Source: Rothia sp. HMSC078H08
GTDB taxonomy: Bacteria; Actinomycetota; Actinomycetes; Actinomycetales; Micrococcaceae
NCBI RefSeq assembly: GCF_001808955.1
Contig: NZ_KV795235.1
Span: forward strand, 179,766 to 243,765
DNA length: 64,000 nt
Reading direction: 5' to 3'
In this document: piece after piece, positions 33,708-41,934 of the stretch
How the letters are laid out: each line of letters starts with the position of its first letter
How positions within the stretch are numbered: position 1 is the stretch's first letter
Translations under genes and position numbers: made by a program
The notes under the pieces: generated by a model
What the model was told of the DNA's origin: nothing
Database searches by the model: none
What the model saw: the letters and a program-made list of their open reading frames with translations, nothing else

Positions 33708-34709
33708 ATGAACCTCACCCGCCGCCCGCGCCGCCTGCGCACCACCGCAGCCATGCGCTCCCTCGTCGCTGAGACCACCCTGCGCCCCGCGCAGCTGATT
33801 CAGGTGTTCTTCGTTCGCGACGGCATCACTGAGCCGCAGCCGATTCGTTCGATGCCCGGCCAGTACCAGCACACCCTGGAGAGCATCATCCCCGCCGTGC
33901 GTGAGGCGTACGAGGCGGGCATCCGCTGCATTGACCTGTTCGGTATTCCCCGCGATGAGGATAAGGACGAGGTCGGCTCGACCGCCTGGGATCCGCAGGG
34001 CATCCTGAACCGTGCCATTGCGGTGTGCCGTGAGGAGTTCGGCGACGACCTGGTGGTTATGGCTGACACCTGCCTGGATGAGTTCACGAGCCACGGCCAC
34101 TGCGGCGTGCTGGTCGATGACGGCCACGGCACCCTCGTGGTGGATAATGACGAGACTGTGGAGCTGTACTGCAAGATGGCGGTTTCGCAGGCTCGCGCGG
34201 GTGCGCACACGGTGTCCCCGTCGGGCATGATGGACGGCCAGATCGCGGCGATGCGTGCTGCCCTGGACGAGGCCGGCTTTGAGGATGTGTCGATTCTGGC
34301 GTATTCGGCAAAGTACGCTTCGGCGTTCTTCGGCCCGTTCCGTGACGCTGTGGAGTCGACCTTCAAGGGTGACCGCAAGACGTATCAGCAGGATCCGGCG
34401 AACCGCCGTGAGTCTCTGCTGGAGGTGCGCGCTGACCTGGAGGAAGGCGCGGATATGGTCATGGTGAAGCCTGCCGGCAGCTACCTGGATATTGTGCGTG
34501 AGGTGGCGGAGTTTTCGCCGGTGCCGGTGGCGGCGTATCAGGTGTCGGGTGAGTACGCGATGATTGAGGCGGCTGCGGCGAACGGCTGGATTGACCGTAA
34601 GGCTGTGGTGTTGGAGTCGTTGCGTTCGATTCACCGCGCCGGTGCGGACGTCATCCTGACTTATTACGGTACGGAGGCGGCGGGCTGGCTCCGCGAGCTG
34701 GACGCCTAA
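33708..34709 (+). CDS. hemB: Delta-aminolevulinic acid dehydratase (porphobilinogen synthase)
   Basis: A 333-residue enzyme condensing two 5-aminolevulinates. Schiff-base Lys residues are 202 (AYSAKYASAF) and 254 (MVKPAG). The metal loop reads DTCLDEFTSHGHCG, with two of the three Cys of zinc-type enzymes and Asp at the middle position, as is common in actinobacteria. ATG at 33708 is preceded by CAGGAGAG. It is the last gene of the rightward hem operon, followed by a large inverted repeat that probably terminates it. Confidence 0.94.
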   Translation: MNLTRRPRRLRTTAAMRSLVAETTLRPAQLIQVFFVRDGITEPQPIRSMPGQYQHTLESIIPAVREAYEAGIRCIDLFGIPRDEDKDEVGSTAWDPQGILNRAIAVCREEFGDDLVVMADTCLDEFTSHGHCGVLVDDGHGTLVVDNDETVELYCKMAVSQARAGAHTVSPSGMMDGQIAAMRAALDEAGFEDVSILAYSAKYASAFFGPFRDAVESTFKGDRKTYQQDPANRRESLLEVRADLEEGADMVMVKPAGSYLDIVREVAEFSPVPVAAYQVSGEYAMIEAAAANGWIDRKAVVLESLRSIHRAGADVILTYYGTEAAGWLRELDA

Positions 34710-34730
34710 CCCCCTCCCTCCTTGAACGCT

Positions 34731-34795
34731 GAGAAGCCACATGTGTTTCGAAAAGCCACGTCTTTGGTGGCTTCTCGAAACACATGTGGCTTCTC
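34731..34795. terminator. Long inverted repeat after hemB (terminator-like, repeated element)
   Basis: Perfect 21-bp arms (34731-34751 with 34775-34795; core GAAGCCACATGTG) enclosing a nested 7-bp hairpin AAGCCAC/GTGGCTT. It begins 21 nt after the hemB stop. The same outer arms recur at 37558-37622 and a related hairpin lies at 35547-35584. Confidence 0.85.
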
Positions 34796-35282
34796 GCTTT
34801 CCGTGACTAAAACTGGGAGTAAAAATAGAAAAATATAATAAGATTTTCAGGTTGTATTAGGGTGCAACCGGATGAGATGAAAATGTAAAAAATCTGTTGC
34901 AATGAAGATGTAGGCGGACTACTGCAGTATGAGTGCTTTGCGGCGTTGGGGATGTTGGATGCAAAATTATTTATCTTACGAGAGAACTAGTCAGCGGATG
35001 AGATCTAACTCGTAACCTCTGGAAGGAAGTGTGGGGTCTAAGGGGAATTAGTCACTTTGCAGAGAAGCGTGGGCCATTTCCGCGGGAGGCTCCGAGGAAG
35101 ATATCTCACTAGAACCAGGTTTAGGGGCCTAGGGAGCATAAATGTATTTCTATAGTAATTGCGTTATCGTAACTCTGGTTTCCCCCGAGCTATTCATGGT
35201 TGACTTGGGGATATGTTCATAGTAGACTTCAGATGTGGTTGCGATATGTAACTGCATCTCAACTTCAAAGGAGAACAATATC
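34796..35282. other. Gene-free A+T-rich region between hemB and a small gene
   Basis: I find no credible gene in about 490 nt. CGGATGAGAT occurs at about 34869 and again at 34996. The base composition is clearly lower in G+C than the hem genes. The right end holds the promoter of the 64-residue protein. Confidence 0.6.
35200..35228 (+). promoter_or_regulatory. Sigma70-type promoter of the 64-residue protein gene
   Basis: TTGACT (35200-35205), a 17-nt spacer, TAGACT (35223-35228). The predicted transcript starts near 35235, about 48 nt before the ATG, leaving room for the AAAGGAG ribosome site. Confidence 0.65.
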
Positions 35283-35477
35283 ATGGCAGATTTGCAACGA
35301 GGCGACGAAGTCATCGCTGTACAGGATATTTCTGTAGGTATCTTCAGCAGTGTCCCCAAGGGTACGCGTGGAGTAGTGACTGATACCAGCGGTTTCTTTA
35401 CTACTCAGTACACCGTTTCTTTTGAGAATGGTCAGAAGGCTGAAAACGTCGACGGAAATGCAATTCGAGCTATTTAA
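35283..35477 (+). CDS. 64-residue protein, possibly SH3-like beta barrel
   Basis: A small acidic-to-neutral protein beginning MADLQRGDEVIAVQDISVG, with predicted short beta strands, a GTRGVVTDTSGFF turn and QYTVSFENGQKAENV. The pattern (RGDEV..., GTRGVV, YTVSFENG) resembles KOW/SH3-like or DUF4926-type mini-domains; I cannot assign it firmly. It has its own promoter and AAAGGAG. It stands alone in accessory DNA between hemB and the membrane-protein paralogues. No signal peptide or membrane segment. Confidence 0.7.
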   Translation: MADLQRGDEVIAVQDISVGIFSSVPKGTRGVVTDTSGFFTTQYTVSFENGQKAENVDGNAIRAI

Positions 35478-35490
35478 ATTTAGCTAATAC

Positions 35491-35527
35491 GTTTGCATTT
35501 AGTTGGTTGTATATACAACTGGCAAAC
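35491..35527 (+). terminator. Nested palindrome after the 64-residue protein gene
   Basis: GTTGTATATACAAC (35506-35519) is a perfect 14-bp palindrome inside outer arms GTTTGC/GCAAAC (35491-35496 with 35522-35527). It is followed by AAACTTGGTTTTT, so it could terminate the small gene. Confidence 0.5.
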
Positions 35528-35546
35528 AAACTTGGTTTTTAACCGA

Positions 35547-35584
35547 GAGAAGCCACATGCTGTACGAACAGCATGTGGCTTTTC
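35547..35584. terminator. Hairpin of the GAAGCCACATG family after the 215-residue gene
   Basis: Stem GAGAAGCCACATGCTGT with its complement, one G-T pair, loop ACGA. It lies 5 nt beyond the minus-strand stop at 35590 and between converging genes. It shares its outer half with the elements at 34731 and 37558. Confidence 0.75.
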
Positions 35585-35589
35585 GCCGT

Positions 35590-36237
35590 TTATGCTTGTT
35601 CTTCGCTGACTGGCTTGTACCCGAGGGAGGTGCACACAATGTTGCCGTTGGTGAAGTACTCCGCCAGCATCTCGCGGTCGGCGGGGGAGCGCAGGTCCGC
35701 CCAGCGTTCCTGCTCCAGGTAGAACGCAACCTGGGAGGTCAGGCAGACGACACGCTCATCGTGCACCGCCACAATGTGCCTGCGCAGCCACGGCATGCGC
35801 TGAGCGAGGTTCGGCGGGATTCTGGACGGCACCTTGATTTCTATCTGCCATTGCGAGGGCTCGTAGAAGGTCGGCTTGATCTGTTTGGGGTTCTTCGGGA
35901 AGACGCAGAACTCCTCAATATCGGTGTAACGGTACTTCTTCGCGGGCAGGAAAAGCCGCCCGACGTAGAACGAATCGGGGTTGAACAGCAGGTACCGCCT
36001 CTTGCAATACCAGCGAGTCGCAAAGGTTATAGCGGCGACAAGCCCCAACATGATGGACGCGTCACGGCGAGACATCGGGCGAACACCCAGAATGGTCCAG
36101 CCAACGAGTGCATAGAAGAAAACACAGAAAGCCAGAAACAGCACAAAGTGGGTTTCAAAATAGAACTGGTTTCTTTTCCAGACTCGTCTGGCTCGGGGAG
36201 GAATCTCCTCCAGGGGTGCGGAAGCGCTTAGCTCCAT
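35590..36237 (-). CDS. Membrane protein with conserved C-terminal domain, short paralogue
   Basis: A 215-residue protein I do not recognise. Two membrane helices (about 28-50 and 60-76) are followed by a soluble domain: RRYLLFNPDSFYVGRLFLPAKKYRYTDIEEF, PKNP..I, SQWQIEI, then EQERWADLRSPADREMLAEYF and LGYKP. The layout is reminiscent of a membrane-tethered PH-like domain. It matches the second halves of the genes at 36303 and 37643, lacking their first ~180 residues. ATG at 36237 has AGAGAGGA upstream. Confidence 0.72.
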   Translation of the reverse strand: MELSASAPLEEIPPRARRVWKRNQFYFETHFVLFLAFCVFFYALVGWTILGVRPMSRRDASIMLGLVAAITFATRWYCKRRYLLFNPDSFYVGRLFLPAKKYRYTDIEEFCVFPKNPKQIKPTFYEPSQWQIEIKVPSRIPPNLAQRMPWLRRHIVAVHDERVVCLTSQVAFYLEQERWADLRSPADREMLAEYFTNGNIVCTSLGYKPVSEEQA

Positions 36238-36302
36238 GAGTCGTCCTCTCTACGGGTCTCGGTGATGGTGTGTGGCTTTTCGCCGTTTATGCTAATCAGC
36301 CG

Positions 36303-37496
36303 CTAATCCACTGCGCGGAAGGACGCGATACGCGCCGCCTTTTCCGTGAGCTCATTCGCCGGCTTGTAGCCCAGCGTCAGGCAGATAGCGCGCCCCTCCA
36401 CGAAATACAGGGGCAGTTTCTCGCGGTCCGCCGGGGAATCCACATCTGCCCAGCGTTCCTGCTCCAGCTTGAACGCAATATGTGCCACCAAACAATCGAT
36501 GCGGTAATCCCCGAAGCCAAAAGTCTCTAGGGAACCGTTAGAGAAAGTGACGGCAATACGCCAATCACTGGGCATCTGCTGATCAGGGTCTATATCCTCG
36601 GGATCGCCCGTGTACCAGGGGTAAACCTTGAACCGCTCAATATCGGAGTACTGATAGACCTTGGGCGAACGGAAAATACGCCCACGCTTCACCACGGTCG
36701 GCGTGAACCGGTAGTACGAACGCACCGTACACCACAGGTACGGAATGGCGAACACGTAGACAACAAGAAACGCTATTGAGGTCTTGCCGATGTAGGTGGG
36801 TACATACTCGAGCAGCTCGGTGTTCGCGAGCGAATGAAGGTAGCAGAGCAGGAAGAAACCACCGACAGGAAGAGCCACAAAGAGGAAGATTCCCTGCCCC
36901 TTCCAATCAACTTGAATGGGCTCACTACTGGGCATGGCAACCGTGCCGCGGAACGGGGCACTGAGCCGACCCAGCGTCCTGGTGTAAATAGCGGGCATGC
37001 CCAGATGACGTTCATTGGGGCTGAAACCGCGTGCGACGCGCCAGCCGCGGCGACCCCAGCGCGCCGCCCAATATACCATGAGGAACGGCAGAAGCAGCCC
37101 CGGAATTAGGATTCCGTCGTACGCCATATCCCAGTACAGAACGAACGTCGAATAGACGATGACACACGCCCAGCCGTACACGAGGATATGCCCGAAATCC
37201 ATAATGGCGTTTGAGCCTTTGATGCTTTCCAGCTGGGCTTCAGCCCTGCGGAATGCCGCTTCTTCCTGCTCGGACGTGAGGTGAGTGCCAGCATCCGCGA
37301 GCTCTGTAATTGCCTCCTTCACATCCTCGACGGGGGAACCCATGACCGAGGTGTAGACTTCGCGCGCTCGCGAGGCGCTAATGAGCGTCGGGTAGGCGAC
37401 CTCCACCAGCAGGCAGCACGCCAGGTAGATGAAGAACGCCACCAGCCACACGTTGCGCACCTGCTCCAGGGGCAGGCCCAGGGCTGCAAGGTCCAT
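36303..37496 (-). CDS. Membrane protein with conserved C-terminal domain, paralogue 2
   Basis: A 397-residue paralogue with two pairs of membrane helices (about 15-32 and 110-140; 200-225 and 240-262). Between the first two lies a charged cytoplasmic segment (SPVEDVKEAITELAD). The C-terminal domain repeats the family pattern: FTPTVVKRGRIFRSPKVYQYSDIERFKVYP, SDWRIAV, IDCLVAHIAFKLEQERWADVDSPADREKLPLYF, LGYKP. ATG at 37496 with AGAGAGGAC. It aligns over its whole length with the gene at 37643. Function unknown. Confidence 0.75.
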   Translation of the reverse strand: MDLAALGLPLEQVRNVWLVAFFIYLACCLLVEVAYPTLISASRAREVYTSVMGSPVEDVKEAITELADAGTHLTSEQEEAAFRRAEAQLESIKGSNAIMDFGHILVYGWACVIVYSTFVLYWDMAYDGILIPGLLLPFLMVYWAARWGRRGWRVARGFSPNERHLGMPAIYTRTLGRLSAPFRGTVAMPSSEPIQVDWKGQGIFLFVALPVGGFFLLCYLHSLANTELLEYVPTYIGKTSIAFLVVYVFAIPYLWCTVRSYYRFTPTVVKRGRIFRSPKVYQYSDIERFKVYPWYTGDPEDIDPDQQMPSDWRIAVTFSNGSLETFGFGDYRIDCLVAHIAFKLEQERWADVDSPADREKLPLYFVEGRAICLTLGYKPANELTEKAARIASFRAVD

Positions 37497-37557
37497 GAAT
37501 TGTCCTCTCTATCGGTGTCTCTTTACGGGGGATCGGTGATGGTGTGTCTACGGTGCT

Positions 37558-37622
37558 GAGAAGCCACATGTGTTTCGAAAAGCAACATAAAACGTGGCTT
37601 CTCGAAACACATGTGGCTTCTC
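37558..37622 (-). terminator. Long inverted repeat between paralogues 2 and 3
   Basis: Perfect 21-bp arms (37558-37578 with 37602-37622) identical to those after hemB, with a different centre. It sits 20 nt after the stop of the gene at 37643, so it should terminate that transcript. A partial remnant (GTGTGTGGCTTTTCGCC) is at about 36264-36280. Confidence 0.82.
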
Positions 37623-37642
37623 GCGGTATTAAAGCAACTCGC

Positions 37643-38824
37643 TTACTTGTACTGCGCCTTCTGGAAGGACGCGCGGCGTGCCGCCTCCTCCGCATGCTTA
37701 CCGGCAGGCTTGTACCCCATGGTCGTGCAGATGACGCGGCCGTCCACGAAGTACTTCGCCAACATTTCACGGTCCGCCGGCGAATCCAGCTGCGCCCAGC
37801 GTCCCTGCTCAATATTGAACGCAATCTGCGCCACCAAACAATCAATCTGGTGATCATTCAGCGAATAGTTGTGCTTGCGGCCGCCCGGAAGCAGAATCTC
37901 CAGCCTCCACTGGCTCGCATCCTTCGGGTTCAGATTAATCGCGTCCGGGTTCTTCGGGTACACGCGGAACGCGCGAATCTCAGAGTAGGGGCGGGACTTC
38001 GCCGGAAGGAGCAGTCGCCCAGCCTGGAACGAATCCGGGTTGAACAGCACGTAATCGCGGTTATACATCAGCAGCATAATCAGTAGCGGAATGTACGCCG
38101 CCGCCAAGAACCAAGAAGCATGACCGATATAAATCGCTTCCCAATCCTCGTCGATGCTCCAGCCCGCCAGCGAAGTCAGGAAGACTGCGGCGAGCAGGAA
38201 CGCAATGCCGTTGAGCACCCAGTAGACGGTGCGGTCGTCACGAATCGGCTCCACACCCGGCACGGTGCTGCGCACACGGAACGGGGCGCTCAGCTTACCC
38301 AGCGTCGCCGAGTAGATGCGCGGCATGCCCAGCACACGGTCGTCCTTGCTGTATCCGCGGGCTACACGCCAGTGACGGCGGCCAATACGCGCCCCCAGGT
38401 ACACCATGAGGAACGGCAGAATCAGCGCCGGTAGTACAACACCGTCGTACACGATATCCCAGTACAGGGTGAAGATAGAGACCGCCACAATCCAGCCCCA
38501 CAGGTACATGACCACGTGGAACCAGCCGCTAAACACGCCGGCGCCCTCAATAGAATCCAGCTTCTTCTTCGCCTTCTTCGTGGCGCTACCCTTGCGGGAG
38601 GAGCTCAGCGGCGCACCCATCGCGGTGCGTTCCGCGGTGGCGCGGCGCGCCTCATCAACGGGCGAGCCGGACACCTCAAGGTACAGTTCGGCTGCCTTCT
38701 CCTTCTTGATGGGCACCGGGTAGGCGATATCCACCAGCAGGCACAAGCCCAGGTACACCATGAAGGCGATCAGCCACACGTCGCGTAGCTGCTCCATAGG
38801 CAGTCCCAGAGCGCTCAGATCCAT
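37643..38824 (-). CDS. Membrane protein with conserved C-terminal domain, paralogue 3
   Basis: A 393-residue protein sharing the N-terminus MDLSALGLPMEQLRDVWLIAF with the gene at 36303 (MDLAALGLPLEQVRNVWLVAF). It has the same four-helix layout and the C-terminal domain (FNPDSFQAGRLLLPAKSRPYSEIRAFRVYPKNP; IDCLVAQIAFNIEQGRWAQLDSPADREMLAKYF; MGYKP). A Lys-rich stretch (residues ~80-95) lies in the first cytoplasmic loop. It starts 31 nt after the hemL stop with AAGGAGG, so it may be co-transcribed with hemL. Function unknown. Confidence 0.75.
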   Translation of the reverse strand: MDLSALGLPMEQLRDVWLIAFMVYLGLCLLVDIAYPVPIKKEKAAELYLEVSGSPVDEARRATAERTAMGAPLSSSRKGSATKKAKKKLDSIEGAGVFSGWFHVVMYLWGWIVAVSIFTLYWDIVYDGVVLPALILPFLMVYLGARIGRRHWRVARGYSKDDRVLGMPRIYSATLGKLSAPFRVRSTVPGVEPIRDDRTVYWVLNGIAFLLAAVFLTSLAGWSIDEDWEAIYIGHASWFLAAAYIPLLIMLLMYNRDYVLFNPDSFQAGRLLLPAKSRPYSEIRAFRVYPKNPDAINLNPKDASQWRLEILLPGGRKHNYSLNDHQIDCLVAQIAFNIEQGRWAQLDSPADREMLAKYFVDGRVICTTMGYKPAGKHAEEAARRASFQKAQYK

Positions 38825-38855
38825 GAGCGGCTCACCTCCTTACTTCCCCCGGACT

Positions 38856-40205
38856 CTACGCGGAAGCAGCCGCAGCGGCTGCAGCCGGAAGAGCCGAGAT
38901 GATACGGTCCATCGCCTCATCGTCGTGGGCGGCAGAAACGAACCACGCCTCGAACGCGCTCGGCGGCAGGTACACGCCGGATTCGAGCATGGAGTGGAAG
39001 AACGCGTTGTAGCGGCTGGTTGCCGACGCCTTGATGTCGGCGTAGTTGTGCACGCCCTCCTGAGAGGTGCCGAACGCGACCGAGAAGAGGTTACCGGCGC
39101 TCTGGATGGAGTGGTCCACACCGGCGGCGTTGAATGCCTCGGTCAGAGCCTGCTGCAGCTGGGCGCTGCGCGAATCCAGGTGCGCGTAGACGGCGGCATC
39201 AGCCAGGGTCAGGGTCGTAATGCCCGCCGCGACGGACAGCGGGTTACCGGAGAGGGTGCCCGCCTGGTAGACCGGGCCGACCGGCGCCAGGTACTCCATG
39301 ACCTCACGCTTACCGGCCAGCGCCGCGATGGGCATACCGCCACCAATGACCTTGCCGAACGTGAAAATATCGGGAACCCAGCCGCCATCCTCGGGAGCGG
39401 CGTAACCCCAGTAACCAGCCGAAGACACACGGAAACCGGTCAGCACCTCATCAAAAATGACGAGCGCACCGTTCGCGTGAGCAATCTCGTGCAGGCCACG
39501 GTTGAAACCGGGCTCGGGGGTCACCACACCCATGTTGCAGGGCGCCGCCTCAGTGATAATTGCGGCAATCTGACCCTCGTGGTTCGCGAACGCCTCACGC
39601 ACAGCGTCCAGGTCGTTATAGGGCAGAACGATGGTCTCCGCGGCGGTTGCGGCAGTCACGCCAGCAGAACCCGGCAGTGCCAGGGTAGCCACACCCGAAC
39701 CAGCCTCGGAAAGCAGCGCATCCACGTGACCGTGGTAGCAGCCCGCAAACTTAATAATCTTGTCGCGACCGGTCACACCACGCGCCAGACGAATCGCAGT
39801 CATGGTCGCCTCAGTACCGGTCGACACCATACGCACCTGATCAATCGCACCGGGAATCACAGCGTTAATACGGTTGACCACCAGCTCAGCCAGCTCAGCC
39901 TCCGGCGCGCTCGCCGCACCAAAGGACAGGCCGCGCTCAGCCGCCTGCTGAACCGCCTCAACCACCTGCGGATGCGCGTGACCCAGAATCGACGGACCCC
40001 ACGAGCAGACCAGGTCAACGTACTCGTTGCCGTCCGCATCGTACAGGTACGCGCCCTTAGCCTTCGCCGCAAACGCGGGAGTGCCGCCCACAGAATTGAA
40101 GGCGCGCACCGGGGAATTCACACCACCGGGAATCACCGCGCGAGAACGCTCAAAAAGCTTCTCACTGGTTTCATGATGCAGCGGGTGAGTAGAAGAGGAA
40201 GTCAT
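38856..40205 (-). CDS. hemL: Glutamate-1-semialdehyde 2,1-aminomutase
   Basis: A 449-residue PLP enzyme isomerising glutamate-1-semialdehyde to 5-aminolevulinate. Motifs: [42 protein letters not shown] and the PLP Lys285 in [12 protein letters not shown] use the ATG at 40205 ([10 protein letters not shown]) preceded by GAAAGG; a longer frame to 40223 begins with that ribosome site. It runs opposite to hemB, with ~4 kb of accessory DNA between them, so the usual hemB-hemL neighbourhood appears rearranged. Confidence 0.93.
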   Translation of the reverse strand: MTSSSTHPLHHETSEKLFERSRAVIPGGVNSPVRAFNSVGGTPAFAAKAKGAYLYDADGNEYVDLVCSWGPSILGHAHPQVVEAVQQAAERGLSFGAASAPEAELAELVVNRINAVIPGAIDQVRMVSTGTEATMTAIRLARGVTGRDKIIKFAGCYHGHVDALLSEAGSGVATLALPGSAGVTAATAAETIVLPYNDLDAVREAFANHEGQIAAIITEAAPCNMGVVTPEPGFNRGLHEIAHANGALVIFDEVLTGFRVSSAGYWGYAAPEDGGWVPDIFTFGKVIGGGMPIAALAGKREVMEYLAPVGPVYQAGTLSGNPLSVAAGITTLTLADAAVYAHLDSRSAQLQQALTEAFNAAGVDHSIQSAGNLFSVAFGTSQEGVHNYADIKASATSRYNAFFHSMLESGVYLPPSAFEAWFVSAAHDDEAMDRIISALPAAAAAAASA

Positions 40206-40298
40206 CGTATCGGTGCCTTTCAAACGAGACGGCGAACTAAAGAATTACAAGGGACGACGTGCAACGGGCAACGGAGCCCGCACGCTATTAGCATCCCG

Positions 40299-40305
40299 TA
40301 CCTAA
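40299..40305 (-). promoter_or_regulatory. TTAGGTA heptamer upstream of hemL
   Basis: TTAGGTA on the minus strand, 94 nt before the hemL start and oriented like those before hemA and hemE. Only a half-site is recognisable. Confidence 0.2.
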
Positions 40306-40414
40306 CCATCATAGGTGCTACAGATGAACCGCAGGTGACAAGCACCTGAACGTACCGAAAGGTGACGATAAAACACAACAGACAAGTTAGGGAACAGAGA
40401 GGATGCGCAACGCG

Positions 40415-41782
40415 CTAACGCAGGTGCCGGTCAGTATCCAGGCGGTTCAGAACCTGGGTGTCCTGATCGAACAGCCAGTTCTTGTCGAAGATTAGACGCA
40501 CGAAGGCCAGGCCCATACCCAACGCCATGAAAATCAGCAGGGACTGCACGAAACCGCTTGCCGCCGAGTACATGTCACCGCTAGCAAAATGCGACATCGA
40601 ACGGTAGAACGGAACACCCGGAACCATCGTCACCACCGCCGGAACCGACAGGGAAATACGGGTGTACTTGCGCTGATGCAGCGGCGCCACAATCTCAGCC
40701 AAAATACCCACACCAAACACGGCAATCGTCGCCGCCATATGCGCGGGCATACCAGCCTCAACCATGTGAATACGGATGGGGTTCGCCACCGCAGCAATCA
40801 CGCCACCCCACACGCACGCCACCGGGGATGCGGCGAAGAGCATCGCGAAGCCGGCCGCCGCAACACCCGAGGAAAGCACCTGCAACACCAAATACAGGGT
40901 CGGGTCAAGGTTAAGAGGCGCAGGAGCCGCCAACGGCAGGTGGAAGAGCGAACCCAAAACCCACACCGCAAACGACGCACTCAGCAACAACAAACCCACA
41001 TAGGTTAGACGCGAAATACCCGCCAAAAAGTCCATGCGGGAAATATCGAGCATGCCCGTCACCATGGGGAAACCGGGCACCAAGAACAGTACCGACGAAA
41101 TGAAACCAATCATATGGTTCGGGCTAATCCAACCCACCGCGACCAGCACATTAACAAGCGCAATGTACAGGCCCGCCGCCAGGAAGCCGCACGCCATCCA
41201 CGTTGCCAAATGGCTCACCCCGCGCTTGAGCAGAGTCGAACGCAAAAACTGGCCGGCACCCGCCGCGAAGAACACCACCGTGCACTCCACCAGACCGCCA
41301 CGGTTCAAGAACGCGAACCCGGCACACGCCACCGCCGACGCCAGCGCCAACATCCAGCGGGTGTATAGAGGCTTCGCCGAATCGATACGGTCCAGCTCGG
41401 CGTTCGCCTCCGCAGGGGTAATCTTTTCAGGAAGCTCAGAAATGAACTTACCCAACTGATCCAGCTTATGAGCGTTAATGCCCATCGTGCGCTGCTCAGC
41501 CACCTCAGTACGGAAATTACCCTCCGTGTAAGAAGACGTCGAAATTTCGGTGAAGGTCACCTGCGCGTGATGCTCCTTCAACCCCACAGCCTTCGCCAAA
41601 CGCGCCATCGACGCCTTAATACGGTAGGCGCTCGCACCCGACTTCATCAGGATGCGGCCCAGGCGGAGCACCACCTGCGACTGCGCCACCAGGTGCTCAT
41701 GAGCCAGACGGGTAGACCCCAGATAAATACTGCGCGTATTAGTGTCAGGGTACGGCTCGGTAGTGCGGGGCTGATCATCCAT
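40415..41782 (-). CDS. ThrE-like threonine/serine exporter
   Basis: A 455-residue membrane protein of the ThrE family: a DUF1212-type N-terminal domain (LRLGRILMKSGASAYRIKASMARLAKAVG...) fused to a C-terminal DUF3815-like domain, with about ten membrane helices from residue ~140. Corynebacterial ThrE exports threonine and serine by proton motive force. The N-terminal cytoplasmic part carries EISTSSYTEGNFRTEVAEQR near residues 80-99. ATG at 41782 has GGAAGG upstream. Substrate inferred from family. Confidence 0.82.
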   Translation of the reverse strand: MDDQPRTTEPYPDTNTRSIYLGSTRLAHEHLVAQSQVVLRLGRILMKSGASAYRIKASMARLAKAVGLKEHHAQVTFTEISTSSYTEGNFRTEVAEQRTMGINAHKLDQLGKFISELPEKITPAEANAELDRIDSAKPLYTRWMLALASAVACAGFAFLNRGGLVECTVVFFAAGAGQFLRSTLLKRGVSHLATWMACGFLAAGLYIALVNVLVAVGWISPNHMIGFISSVLFLVPGFPMVTGMLDISRMDFLAGISRLTYVGLLLLSASFAVWVLGSLFHLPLAAPAPLNLDPTLYLVLQVLSSGVAAAGFAMLFAASPVACVWGGVIAAVANPIRIHMVEAGMPAHMAATIAVFGVGILAEIVAPLHQRKYTRISLSVPAVVTMVPGVPFYRSMSHFASGDMYSAASGFVQSLLIFMALGMGLAFVRLIFDKNWLFDQDTQVLNRLDTDRHLR

Positions 41783-41934
41783 GAGAGGCCTTCCGGGTCG
41801 TGCTATTCACGTGCTATTCGTGTAGGTGTGGTTCCTTATCTAGCATAGGGGAGAAGCCCAAACGGGGATAGTGTCAGCCCGTCAGCAAAGGAGAAGTGTT
41901 TGGGGATGCTGCCTAGGTTTTTAGCGGCGCAGTT

